64,000 nucleotides of DNA. It comes from Planosporangium spinosum. Its GTDB lineage: Bacteria; Actinomycetota; Actinomycetes; Mycobacteriales; Micromonosporaceae. Location of the stretch: NCBI RefSeq assembly GCF_049999945.1, contig NZ_JBLYUB010000028.1:29622-93621 (forward strand). The letters run 5' to 3'. The translations under genes were made by a program, and so were the position numbers. This document shows, piece by piece, positions 16,592-24,815 of the stretch (its first letter is position 1; the number at the start of each line of letters is the position of its first letter). Below the pieces are notes generated by a model. It was not told the origin of the DNA and ran no database searches. It worked only from the letters and a program-made list of their open reading frames with translations.

Positions 16592-16630
16592 TTATCCACA
16601 GGGACAACGGGCTGTCCACAGGGGACAACG
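16592..16630. repeat. two direct repeats resembling DnaA boxes
   Basis: TTATCCACA (16592-16600) matches the bacterial DnaA-box consensus; CTGTCCACA (16612-16620) is a near match. Each is followed by GGGACAACG or GGGGACAACG, giving a 20-base-spaced direct repeat. Two boxes alone do not make an origin. Confidence 0.4.
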
Positions 16631-16661
16631 ACGCGACGGCCAGGCGACGACACTGGGCCGG

Positions 16662-17723
16662 GTGTCCCGCTCTCACGACGAACCAGTGTGGTCGCCGGTC
16701 GAAGGCTGCTCAGCCTGGTCGCCGGTCGACGACGCCGCCGCCTGGTCGCCGGTCGACGACGACACCGCCTGGTCGCCGGGCTGTGACGGATCACGGCGGT
16801 TGCCGTCCGACGACGCACCCGAACTGGACTGGCTGCTGTTCCGGCAGGATCGGGTACTGAGCCGGCAGCAGGCGCTGGCCGCCCTCGGGCGGCCGGCCCT
16901 GCGAAACAGGCTGGCCAGGGGGAACTGGCAGCGGCCACACCGGGGTGTGGTCGTGGCGCACAACGGCCCCCTGACCCGCTCCCAGCGGATCTGGGTCGCC
17001 GTGCTCGCCGCCGGCCCCGCAGCGGTGTGCGCCGGTCTGACCGCGGCGACGCTGGACGGGTTGCGGGGGTTCGCCCCGGCGCGGATCCACCTGTTGATCC
17101 CGGCTGACCGGCGGGTCGTTCAGGCGACCGGGGTCACCGTGCATCGCACCGATGTGCTGCCGGACCATCACGTGCGGGCGCGTCTCGCGCCACCGCGTAC
17201 GACCATGGGCCGCGCAATCGTCGACGCGGCCGCGTGGGCGCGTACCGATGAGGATGCCAGGGCCGTCGTGGCGGCGGCGTTCCAGCAGCGACGCGTGTCG
17301 GTGGCGGAAGTCGAGCAGGTCCTCGAGGTCATGGGCCGCAGTCGCCGCCGTGCCCTGGTCGGTGAGACGGTCCGGTACGCGCAGGGCGGCGCCCATTCGC
17401 TGTCCGAGGTTGATCTGGTCAGGTTGTGTCGCCAGTACCGGTTGCCGCCACCCGACCAGCAGGCCAAGCGGGTGGACCGCGCCGGGCGGACGCGTTACCT
17501 CGACGCCTACTGGAAGCAGTGGGGCGTGCACGCGGAGGTGGACGGCGCCTGGCATCTGGACGTGCGGCAATGGTGGGCGGACATGCGTAGGCAGAACGAC
17601 CTGTGGGTTCGCGGGGACCGGGTACTGCGCTTCCCGGCCTGGGTGGTTGCCAGGCGGCCGGACGAGGTCGCCGCGCAGCTCCGGGCGGCGCTCGAAGCGG
17701 CCGGCTGGACCGGTGCGTTGTAG
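16662..17723 (+). CDS. AbiEi-like / DUF559 (Vsr-fold) domain protein with N-terminal WSPV repeats
   Basis: A 353-residue protein. Residues about 8-45 are degenerate repeats of the type WSPVDD. Then comes an AbiEi-type antitoxin-like winged-helix segment (FRQDRVLSRQQALAAL...RPHRGVVVAHNGPLT), and residues about 255-345 resemble DUF559/very-short-patch endonuclease folds (RTRYLDAYWKQWGVHAEVDG and DLWVRGDRVLRFPAWVV). Proteins of this layout are common and multicopy in actinomycetes and are of unknown function; the endonuclease fold may be inactive. GTG start without a strong ribosome site. Flanked by two related hairpins. Confidence 0.65.
   Translation: MSRSHDEPVWSPVEGCSAWSPVDDAAAWSPVDDDTAWSPGCDGSRRLPSDDAPELDWLLFRQDRVLSRQQALAALGRPALRNRLARGNWQRPHRGVVVAHNGPLTRSQRIWVAVLAAGPAAVCAGLTAATLDGLRGFAPARIHLLIPADRRVVQATGVTVHRTDVLPDHHVRARLAPPRTTMGRAIVDAAAWARTDEDARAVVAAAFQQRRVSVAEVEQVLEVMGRSRRRALVGETVRYAQGGAHSLSEVDLVRLCRQYRLPPPDQQAKRVDRAGRTRYLDAYWKQWGVHAEVDGAWHLDVRQWWADMRRQNDLWVRGDRVLRFPAWVVARRPDEVAAQLRAALEAAGWTGAL
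16686..16782 (+). repeat. tandem coding repeat (WSPVDD units)
   Basis: Near-identical units TGGTCGCCGGTCGACGACG repeat three to four times at about 27-36 base spacing and translate as WSPVDD-type repeats at the N-terminus of the DUF559-like protein. Confidence 0.65.
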
Positions 17724-17727
17724 TTCT

Positions 17728-17765
17728 TGGAGAGTTCGGCACCAATATTGGTGCCCTACTTTCCA
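17728..17765. terminator. dyad with perfect GGCACCAATATTGGTGCC core
   Basis: The 18-base perfect palindrome at 17738-17755 is enclosed by TGGAGAGT and ACTTTCCA arms (one mismatch). It starts five bases after the DUF559-like gene stop and lies between convergent genes, so a bidirectional terminator is likely. Confidence 0.6.
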
Positions 17766-17783
17766 TGATCGGGGAGTGGCCCG

Positions 17784-17825
<42 letters not shown>

Positions 17826-17833
17826 AAAAGCAA

Positions 17834-17874
17834 ACTGCCCGCCGGAGGCGACATCGTCGCGCCCGGCGGGCAGT
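17834..17874. terminator. hairpin terminator, ACTGCCCGCCGG stem
   Basis: ACTGCCCGCCGG at 17834-17845 pairs perfectly with CCGGCGGGCAGT at 17863-17874 across a 17-base loop. On the minus strand it lies about 220 bases beyond galK, on the plus strand about 110 beyond the DUF559-like gene. Confidence 0.55.
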
Positions 17875-18000
17875 GCTGGCTCACCCCCACAGCGGCCTGC
17901 ACGCATTCACCCATGCTCCAACGCGTCTTGTCAACGCGAACGAACAAATGTGCAACCATTCGGGACGGCCGAGGCACCTCGCGGCGACCGCGGCGCGCTC

Positions 18001-18095
18001 GCGTCGGCGCGTCCGGAGGCCAGCTCGCGTCGGGCGTCGGCGCGTCCGGGACGCGCTCGCGTCGGGCGTCGGCGCGTCCGGGACGCGCTCGCGTC
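18001..18095. repeat. 32-base tandem repeat next to galK stop
   Basis: Units built from GCGTCGGGCGTCGGCGCGTC then CGGGACGCGCTC occur about two and a half times, the first copy partly degenerated. They end at the galK stop codon. Confidence 0.6.
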
Positions 18096-19236
18096 AGGCC
18101 CGGTGGACGCCCTGGTTCGGGGTGACCACGAACGGGTCGGGCGGGGCGAAGCCGGCGGATTCGAACGCCGACGATACCGCGGCGGATACCGCCTCCGCCC
18201 GGGAATCGTCGATCAGGGCCAGTACGCACCCGCCGAACCCGCCACCGGTCATCCGGGCCCCGTACGCGCCGGCCTCCAGCGCCGCCGCGACGGCGGTGTC
18301 CACCTCCGGCACGGTGATCTCGAAGTCGTCGCGCATCGACCCGTGCGAGGCCGTCATCAGCGGACCGATACCCGCGATGTCGCCGGCACGAAGCCGGTCA
18401 ACGGTATCGAGGACCCGTTGGTTCTCGGTCACGATGTGGCGTACCCGGCGCGCGGAGACCTCGTCGAGGCGACCGGGAACCTCCGGTAGCTGTGCCACGG
18501 AGATGTCCCGCAGGGCCGGTACCCCCAGCGTGCGGGCGGCGGCGTCGCAGGTCGCGCGCCGGTCGGCGTACTCGCCGTCGACGTGCCGGTGCGGCGCGTT
18601 GGTGTCGATGACCAGTACCGCCAGTCCGGCCGCGGCGACGTCGAACGGGATGTGCTCGACGTCGAGGGTCCGGCAGTCCAGGAACAGCGCGTGGCCGGCC
18701 CGAGACAGCGTCGACGCCGACTGGTCCATGATCCCGGTCGGCGCGCCGACGTACTCGTTCTCGGCGCGCTGGGCTATTCGGACCCTGTCCCCGTCGGAGA
18801 TGGACACGTCGCCGAGGTCGCACAGCGCGGCCATGACGGCGCACTCGACCGCGGCCGACGAGGACAGGCCGGCGCCGACGGGTACGTCGCTGGCGATCGC
18901 GATCCGGGCCGGCGGTACCGCGAAGCCGGCGTCCCGCAGCGCCCAGACGACCCCGGCGACGTAGGAGCCCCAGCCGCCGACCGCGCCGGGCTTCAACTCC
19001 GACGCGCCGAAGGAGACCGTCCCGTCGTGCCCCTCGGAGCAGACCGTCCACGTGCCGTCGGCCGGTGCCACCGCGGCCGCGGTGACCTGCGGCAGGGCGA
19101 AGGGCAGCACGTACCCCTCGTTGTAGTCGGTGTGCTCGCCGATCAGGTTGACCCGTCCGGGCGCCACCCACACCGCCGCCGACGCGGTGCCGAACCGTTC
19201 GGCGGCCAGCCGAGCCGCACGATCCGCGGGACTCAC
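18094..19236 (-). CDS. galK: galactokinase
   Basis: A 380-residue GHMP kinase that phosphorylates galactose at C1 in the Leloir pathway. The galactokinase signature GRVNLIGEHTDYN is at 27-39, the GHMP ATP loop PVGAGLSSSAA at 119-129, and the C-terminal GGGFGG at 331-336. The chosen GTG overlaps the galT stop (GTGA); another GTG immediately before it is possible. Last gene of the minus-strand galactoside operon. Confidence 0.93.
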   Translation of the reverse strand: MSPADRAARLAAERFGTASAAVWVAPGRVNLIGEHTDYNEGYVLPFALPQVTAAAVAPADGTWTVCSEGHDGTVSFGASELKPGAVGGWGSYVAGVVWALRDAGFAVPPARIAIASDVPVGAGLSSSAAVECAVMAALCDLGDVSISDGDRVRIAQRAENEYVGAPTGIMDQSASTLSRAGHALFLDCRTLDVEHIPFDVAAAGLAVLVIDTNAPHRHVDGEYADRRATCDAAARTLGVPALRDISVAQLPEVPGRLDEVSARRVRHIVTENQRVLDTVDRLRAGDIAGIGPLMTASHGSMRDDFEITVPEVDTAVAAALEAGAYGARMTGGGFGGCVLALIDDSRAEAVSAAVSSAFESAGFAPPDPFVVTPNQGVHRA

Positions 19237-20300
19237 CACGTCACCTCCCGCAGCTGCCGGGCGGCCTGCTCCGGCCGGATGTCGTTGATGAACACGCCCA
19301 TCGCCGACTCCGAACCGGCCAGGTACTTGAGCTTGCCCGGCGCCCGCTGGCTGCTGAACACCTGCAGGTGCAGGTAGGCCAGGTCCCGGTCGACCCGTAC
19401 CGGAGCCTGGTACCAGGCCGCGATGTAGGGCATCGGGATTCCGAACAGCCCGTCGAGGCGGCGCAGCACCTCCAGGTACACCGGCGCGAAGGCGTCCCGC
19501 TCCTCGGCCGACAGGGCGGGGATGTCGGGTACCTGGCGGTTGGGGTACAGGTGAACCTCGTACGGCCAGTGCGCGGTCGCGGGTACGAACGCCGTCCAGT
19601 ACTCGTTGCCGGCCACGATCCGCTCGCCCGCCGCGCGCTCGGCGGCGAGCACGTCGGCGAAGAGATTCCCGCCGGAGTACCGGCGGGCCGAGTCGAGCAT
19701 CCGGCGGGTGCGCGGTGTGACGAAGGGGTACGCGTAGATCTGGCCATGCGGGTGGTGCAGGGTCACGCCGATGGCCTCGCCCCGGTTCTCGAAGCAGAAG
19801 ACCTGCTCGACTCCCGCCAGCGCGCTCAGTTCGGCGGTGCGGTCGGCCCACGCCTCCAGGACGAGGCGTACCTGGTCCCGCGTCAGAGCAGCGAACGAGG
19901 AGTGGTGGTCGGAGGTGAAGCAGACGACCTCGCAGCGGCCGGCGCCCGGGCGGACCTCGGTCAGCCCGGAAACCGGTTCGAGCGTCCCCGCCCGGTGCGA
20001 GAACGACGGGAACCGGTTCTCGAACACGGCCACGTCGTAGTCGTACGCGGGGATCTCGCTCGACCGGGTCGGTGTGGACGGGCAGAGCGGGCACTCGTCG
20101 GACGGCGGCAGGAAGGTCCGGGTCTGCCGGTGCGCCGCGATGGCGACCCACTCGTCGAGGATCGGGTCGTAGCGGATCTCGGAGGCCGGCGGGGGTGGCG
20201 GCAGCTCGCGCCGGTCCGGTTGGTCGCGGACGGCCGCGTCGTCGGAGTCGAAGTAGATCAGCTCCCGGCCGTCGGCCAGGTGCGTTACGGTTCGTTTCAC
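19233..20300 (-). CDS. galT: galactose-1-phosphate uridylyltransferase
   Basis: A 355-residue HIT-superfamily transferase that exchanges UMP between UDP-glucose and galactose 1-phosphate. Zinc ligands C70 and C73 lie in CPLC, and the catalytic HPHGQ is at 183-187. GTG start overlaps the regulator stop (GTGA) and follows GGGAGAG. Lies between the DeoR regulator and galK. No galE is in the window. Confidence 0.93.
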   Translation of the reverse strand: MKRTVTHLADGRELIYFDSDDAAVRDQPDRRELPPPPPASEIRYDPILDEWVAIAAHRQTRTFLPPSDECPLCPSTPTRSSEIPAYDYDVAVFENRFPSFSHRAGTLEPVSGLTEVRPGAGRCEVVCFTSDHHSSFAALTRDQVRLVLEAWADRTAELSALAGVEQVFCFENRGEAIGVTLHHPHGQIYAYPFVTPRTRRMLDSARRYSGGNLFADVLAAERAAGERIVAGNEYWTAFVPATAHWPYEVHLYPNRQVPDIPALSAEERDAFAPVYLEVLRRLDGLFGIPMPYIAAWYQAPVRVDRDLAYLHLQVFSSQRAPGKLKYLAGSESAMGVFINDIRPEQAARQLREVTW

Positions 20301-21085
20301 TCTTGCTCTCCCGGTACATCGACGACGATCAGTTCGCCGATGCGTTCGCTCAGTTGCACCCGCGCCTCGGCTGGCAGGCGCGAGTCGGTGACGAGGACGT
20401 CGGCGTCCTCCAGCGGTGCGATCGTGGCGATGCCCACGGTCTCCCACTTGGTGTGGTCGGCCAGTACGACCAGTCGGCGCGCGGCGGCCACCAGCAGCCG
20501 GTTGGTGCCGGCCTCCATCAGGTTGGGCGTGGTGAACCCGGTGCGCGGACTCATCCCATGTACCCCGAGGAACAGCACATCCACGTTCAACGCCGCGATG
20601 GCGGCCTCCGCGACCGGGCCGGCCAGCGCGTCCGACGGGGTACGCACGCCGCCGGTGAGCACGACGGTCTGGTCGGAGCGGCCGGAGCGGTAGAGCGCGT
20701 CGGCGACCGGGATCGAGTTGGTCACCACGGTCAGGCCGGGCACGTCCAGCAGCAGCGAGGCGAGGGCGGCCGTCGTGGTACCGGCCGACAGCGCGACCGC
20801 CGTACTCGGCTCGACGAGCTGCGCGGCGCGGGCGGCGATGGCCGACTTCTCGGTCTGCTGGCGGACCGACTTCGCGTCGAAGCCGGGCTCCTCGGTCGAC
20901 CCGGGTCCCGCGACGGTGGCCCCGCCGTGCACCTTGTCGACCAGGCCGCGCTCGGCGAGCGCCTCCAGGTCGCGGCGGATGGTCATGTCGGACACGCCGA
21001 ACTGCCGGACCAGCTGGCTGACCCGTACCCCGCCCTGGCGCCGTACGAGGTCGAGGATCGCCGACTGCCGCTGCTGGGCGAGCAT
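20297..21085 (-). CDS. DeoR family transcriptional regulator of the galactoside operon
   Basis: A 262-residue repressor-type regulator. The N-terminal winged helix is RQSAILDLVRRQGGVRVSQL and FGVSDMTIRRDLEALAERG; the C-terminal sugar-phosphate sensing domain contains LSAGTTTAALA and LVVLADHTKWE, the DeoR ligand motif. ATG shares one base with the beta-galactosidase stop. It probably responds to a galactose phosphate and controls the divergent promoter region at 23164-23467. Confidence 0.88.
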   Translation of the reverse strand: MLAQQRQSAILDLVRRQGGVRVSQLVRQFGVSDMTIRRDLEALAERGLVDKVHGGATVAGPGSTEEPGFDAKSVRQQTEKSAIAARAAQLVEPSTAVALSAGTTTAALASLLLDVPGLTVVTNSIPVADALYRSGRSDQTVVLTGGVRTPSDALAGPVAEAAIAALNVDVLFLGVHGMSPRTGFTTPNLMEAGTNRLLVAAARRLVVLADHTKWETVGIATIAPLEDADVLVTDSRLPAEARVQLSERIGELIVVDVPGEQE

Positions 21086-23163
21086 CACGCCACTTCCTTC
21101 CGGCCGGTGTCGTCGCGGTTCCCGCGCGGGAGGACGGCGCCGTTCTCGCGCAGGACCACGGCGCCCCGGGCGGGCACCCGGACCGTGCCGCCCGCCGTCA
21201 CGCCGGTGAGCAGGTCGGTGCCGGTGCCGGGGCCATCGACGTCGTCGGCGCCGTGGTTGATCAGGAAGAGGTAGCTCTGCCCGGACGGCTGCCGGCGGCG
21301 TACCGCCTCGACCCCGGTCCAGCCGGTCGGAGTGACGTCGGCGGCCTTGAGGAACCGCGCGACCCACCGGTCGAGCGTCGCGGGGTCCGGCAGCGTGGTG
21401 AGGTACCAGGCCTGACCCTGACCGTATCCGTGGCGGGTGAGCACGGGCGAGCCGGCGAGGGCTGAGTCCGGGTACCCGTCGGGGTTGTCGGCGTAGCCGA
21501 CCTCGGCGGCGGCCCCGGCGAGGTGGGCCAGTTCGGTCCAGACCCGGCCCAGGCCGCCGTCGTCGAGGTTGGCGGTGCCGCCCCCGGGTAGCGGGTGGAA
21601 CTCCTCGACCCGTACGCCGAGCAGGTCGTCCAGCCGGCCCGGCCGGACGTGGTCGTGCTCGTCGACCACTCCGGTGAACGGGCCGACGACCAGGCAGCCG
21701 CCGGCGTCGACGTAGCGGCGCAGGTTCGCCACGCCGGCGTCGCCGAGCAGGTACAGCGACGGGGCGACCACCAGCCGGTACGGGGACAGGTCGGCCGCCG
21801 GCTGCGCGAGGTCGACGGGGAGGCCGGCCCGGTACAGGGCCGCGTGCCAGGCCTTGAGCTCGGCGACCGGGTCGAGGTCGGTGCTCGGGTGCGCGGGCAG
21901 CTCGCCGGCCCACACGCTGGACCAGTCCAGCAGCAGCGCGACCTCCGGCCGCTCCACCTCGGCCCCGGCCACCTCGGCCAGGGCGCGCAGCGCGCCGCCC
22001 AGCTCGACCACCTCGCGCCAGATCCGGGTGCCGGTACCGGTGTGCGGCACCATCGCCGAGTGGAACTTCTCCGCCCCGGCGACCGAGGCGCGCCACTGGA
22101 AGAACATCGCGCCGTCGCTGCCGCGCGCCACGTGGGCCAGTGAGTTGCGGCGCAGCTGCCCCGGGGTCTTGGCGAGGTTGCGCGGCTGCCAGTTGACCGC
22201 CGAGGTGGAGTGCTCCATCAGCAGCCACGGCCGGCCGCCGGCCAGGGAGCGGGTGAGGTCGGCGGCGAACGCGAGGTCGGTGGTGGGGGTGACGCCCGCC
22301 GTGGTGGCGGTCGCCCCCAGGTCGGCGTGCAGATAGTGGTCGGTCGAGACGACGTCCAGCTCGCGGGCCCAGGCCCAGTAGTCGGCCGCCCAGAATGCGC
22401 CGGCCATCAGGTTGGTGGTGACCGGGACGCCGGGGGTGATCCGGCGCAGCACGTCGCGCTCGGCGCGGTAGCAGTCGAGCAGCTCGTCGCTGGTGAACCG
22501 GCGGAAGTCCAGCGTCTGGGTGGGGTTGCCGAAGGTGGGTGTGGCGCGCGGCGGAATGACCTGCTCCCAGTCGGTGTAGCGCTGCGACCAGAAGGCGGTG
22601 CCCCAGGCGGCGTTGAGGGCGTCCAGGTCGTCGCCGTAGCGGCGGCGCAGCCAGGTCCGGAACGCGGCGGCGGAGACGTCGCAGTAGCAGTGCGCGACGT
22701 GGCAGCCGTACTCGTTGTTCACGTGCCACAGCGCGAGCGCGGGGTGGCTGCCGTAGCGGAGGGCGAGCTGCTCGGCCAGGCGCGCGGCGGCCTCCCGGTA
22801 GACCGGCGAGCTGGGGCAGTACGCCTGCCTGCTGCCGGCCGACAGCCGGCGGCCGTCCGCGTCGACCGGCAGCGTCTGCGGGTACGCGTGCGAGAACCAC
22901 GGCGGCGGGGAGGCGGTCGCGGTGGCGAGGTCGACCGCGATGCCGTGGTCGTGCAGCAGGTCGACGACCTCGTCGAGGACGGCGAACTCGTAGCGCCCCT
23001 CCGCCGGCTCCAGCCATGCCCAGGCGAACACGCCGACCGTGACCAGCGTGACGCCGGCCTCCGCCATGAGGGACACGTCCTCGCGCCAGACCGTCGGTGG
23101 CCATTGCTCGGGGTTGTAGTCGCCGCCGTAGGCGAGGGTCGGCAGGCGCGGGAGCAGAGGCAT
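21085..23163 (-). CDS. beta-galactosidase, glycoside hydrolase family 42
   Basis: A 692-residue cytoplasmic GH42 enzyme without signal peptide. YGGDYNPEQWP starts the TIM barrel, the acid/base is E151 in NNEYG, the nucleophile is E317 in LMEHST, and the zinc-type cysteines C116, C154, C159 and C161 are present. The middle trimerisation domain and C-terminal beta domain follow. It should release galactose from imported beta-galactosides. The ATG is preferred over an upstream start because the family usually begins just before YGGDYNPEQW. First gene of the operon. Confidence 0.9.
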   Translation of the reverse strand: MPLLPRLPTLAYGGDYNPEQWPPTVWREDVSLMAEAGVTLVTVGVFAWAWLEPAEGRYEFAVLDEVVDLLHDHGIAVDLATATASPPPWFSHAYPQTLPVDADGRRLSAGSRQAYCPSSPVYREAAARLAEQLALRYGSHPALALWHVNNEYGCHVAHCYCDVSAAAFRTWLRRRYGDDLDALNAAWGTAFWSQRYTDWEQVIPPRATPTFGNPTQTLDFRRFTSDELLDCYRAERDVLRRITPGVPVTTNLMAGAFWAADYWAWARELDVVSTDHYLHADLGATATTAGVTPTTDLAFAADLTRSLAGGRPWLLMEHSTSAVNWQPRNLAKTPGQLRRNSLAHVARGSDGAMFFQWRASVAGAEKFHSAMVPHTGTGTRIWREVVELGGALRALAEVAGAEVERPEVALLLDWSSVWAGELPAHPSTDLDPVAELKAWHAALYRAGLPVDLAQPAADLSPYRLVVAPSLYLLGDAGVANLRRYVDAGGCLVVGPFTGVVDEHDHVRPGRLDDLLGVRVEEFHPLPGGGTANLDDGGLGRVWTELAHLAGAAAEVGYADNPDGYPDSALAGSPVLTRHGYGQGQAWYLTTLPDPATLDRWVARFLKAADVTPTGWTGVEAVRRRQPSGQSYLFLINHGADDVDGPGTGTDLLTGVTAGGTVRVPARGAVVLRENGAVLPRGNRDDTGRKEVA

Positions 23164-23467
23164 GGCGTACAGCTTCGAACCAACGTGAGCAGAAGTCAAC
23201 AAACTTCAACAGTGCGTCGGCGCCACCGCCCGTCGGACAACTTCGACGTCTCGATACATCCGATGTATTTCTGGGCGGTGACCGAATCGTTACCACGCAG
23301 CGGCGATGACCTTTGTTTGTAAACTGTCATCAATATGGACATAGAGACCTGACGATTGATCGGCAAGGCATTGACTTTGGTCGACGGCGGATTCAAGGTG
23401 CCTCATCTGAGGGTTCACGTTTGTTTCTGTCGCAGCCCGTGTACTTCGGCGTGGATCAGGAGGGGCT
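23164..23467. promoter_or_regulatory. divergent promoter/operator region of the galactoside locus
   Basis: AT-richer than its surroundings. It holds three GTTTGT-type elements: GAAGT-CAACAA-ACTTC at 23192-23207 (dyad, GTTTGTTGAC on the other strand), GTTTGTAAAC at 23315-23324, and GTTTGTTTC at 23419-23427. These are candidate binding sites for the DeoR-family regulator. TTGACT at 23371-23376 could be a -35 for the transporter operon, but its -10 is weak. No gene is contained. Confidence 0.5.
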
Positions 23468-24805
23468 ATGGCCCAGTACCGAGCCGGTCAGTCGCCGGCA
23501 CCCAGCACCGTCGGCAACCTGTCGCGCCGCGCCATGCTCCGTGGCTCCGCGCTCGCGGCCGGTGCCGTCACGATCCCGAGCCTGCTGTCCGCGTGTGGCG
23601 GCGGCGACGGTGGCTCGTCGGATACCGGCGGCACCGGTGGCAAGACGGTGTCGTTCGGCTCCAACTACTCCGACCCGGTACCCAAGAACGCGATCGCCGC
23701 CGCGATGAAGGTGTACGAGGGTAGGTCGGGGAAGACAGTCAAGATCAATACGGTCGACCACAACACGTTCCAGACGAACATCAACCGGTACCTGCAGGGC
23801 AACCCGGACGACGTGTTCTGCTGGTTCGCCGGCAACCGCATGAAGTTCTTCGCCAGCAAGGGCCTGGCCGCCGACATCAGCGACATCTGGAAGGGCTTCG
23901 ACGGCTACACGCCGGCCCTGAAGGACGCCTCGACCGGCGAGGACGGCAAGCAGTACTTCGTGCCGTACTACTACTACCCGTGGGCGGTCTTCTACCGAAA
24001 GAGCGTCTGGCAGCAGCGCGGGTACCAGCCCCCGAAGACCTGGGACGAGTACAAGGCCCTCGCCGCGAAGATGAAGACCGACGGGCTGACCCCGATCTCC
24101 CTCGGGGACAAGGACGGCTGGCCCGCCATGGGCACGTTCGACTACATCAACATGCGGCTCAACGGGTACGACTTCCACATCAGCCTGCTCAGCGGCAAGG
24201 AGGACTGGGCCGGCGCGAAGGTCAAGAACGTCTTCGACACCTGGCGGTCGATCCTGCCGTACACCCAGGAGGGCGCCAACGGCCGCACCTGGCAGGAGGC
24301 AGCCAACGCGCTGGTGCAGAAGCAGGCCGGCATGCACACGCTGGGCCTGTTCGTCGGCATCCAGTTCCCCGACGGCGAGCGCGACGACATCGACTTCTTC
24401 CCGTACCCGGAGATCGATCCGGCGCACGGCCAGGACTCGGTCGAGGCGCCGATCGACGGCTTCATGATCTCCAAGAAGGCCAAGGACGTCGCCGCGGCCA
24501 AGGACCTGCTGACGTTCCTCGCCTCGCCCGAGGGCCAGCTGGCCTACCTCAAATCCGACCCCAACGACGTCGCCACCAGTTCCAAGGCCGACACCAGCGG
24601 GTACGCCGCGCGGCAGAAGAAGGCCGTGGAAATGGTGAGCGGCGCCAAGCACATCTCCCAGTTCATGGACCGCGACACCCGGCCCGACTTCGCACAGACC
24701 GTGATGATCCCGGCCATCCAGCAGTTCCTCGGCAACCCCAACGACGTCGACAGCATCCTCAAGAACATCGAGGCGCAGAAGAAGACCATCTTCGCGTCCG
24801 AGTGA
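23468..24805 (+). CDS. ABC transporter sugar-binding lipoprotein
   Basis: A 445-residue family 1 solute-binding protein. The N-terminus has twin arginines (R20-R21 in LSRRAMLRG), a hydrophobic stretch and a lipobox with C43 in LLSAC, so it is probably exported by Tat and lipid-anchored. The mature part has NTVDHN- and YYPWAVFYRKSVWQ-type segments usual in sugar-binding proteins. Start ATG follows AGGAGGGG. Two permease genes and an alpha-galactosidase follow, so it likely binds alpha- or mixed galactosides. The ATPase is not encoded here; a shared MsiK-type ATPase is likely. Confidence 0.88.
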   Translation: MAQYRAGQSPAPSTVGNLSRRAMLRGSALAAGAVTIPSLLSACGGGDGGSSDTGGTGGKTVSFGSNYSDPVPKNAIAAAMKVYEGRSGKTVKINTVDHNTFQTNINRYLQGNPDDVFCWFAGNRMKFFASKGLAADISDIWKGFDGYTPALKDASTGEDGKQYFVPYYYYPWAVFYRKSVWQQRGYQPPKTWDEYKALAAKMKTDGLTPISLGDKDGWPAMGTFDYINMRLNGYDFHISLLSGKEDWAGAKVKNVFDTWRSILPYTQEGANGRTWQEAANALVQKQAGMHTLGLFVGIQFPDGERDDIDFFPYPEIDPAHGQDSVEAPIDGFMISKKAKDVAAAKDLLTFLASPEGQLAYLKSDPNDVATSSKADTSGYAARQKKAVEMVSGAKHISQFMDRDTRPDFAQTVMIPAIQQFLGNPNDVDSILKNIEAQKKTIFASE

Positions 24806-24815
24806 AAGGGTCGTC

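Noticed and set aside
16592..16630. Replication origin
   Set aside because: Only two DnaA-like boxes, no dnaA or dnaN nearby, no AT-rich unwinding region.
16662..17723. AbiE abortive-infection system
   Set aside because: No AbiEii toxin partner adjoins the gene; only the N-terminal resemblance is present and the C-terminus is DUF559-like.
18001..18095. CRISPR array
   Set aside because: The units are directly adjoining tandem copies without unique spacers.
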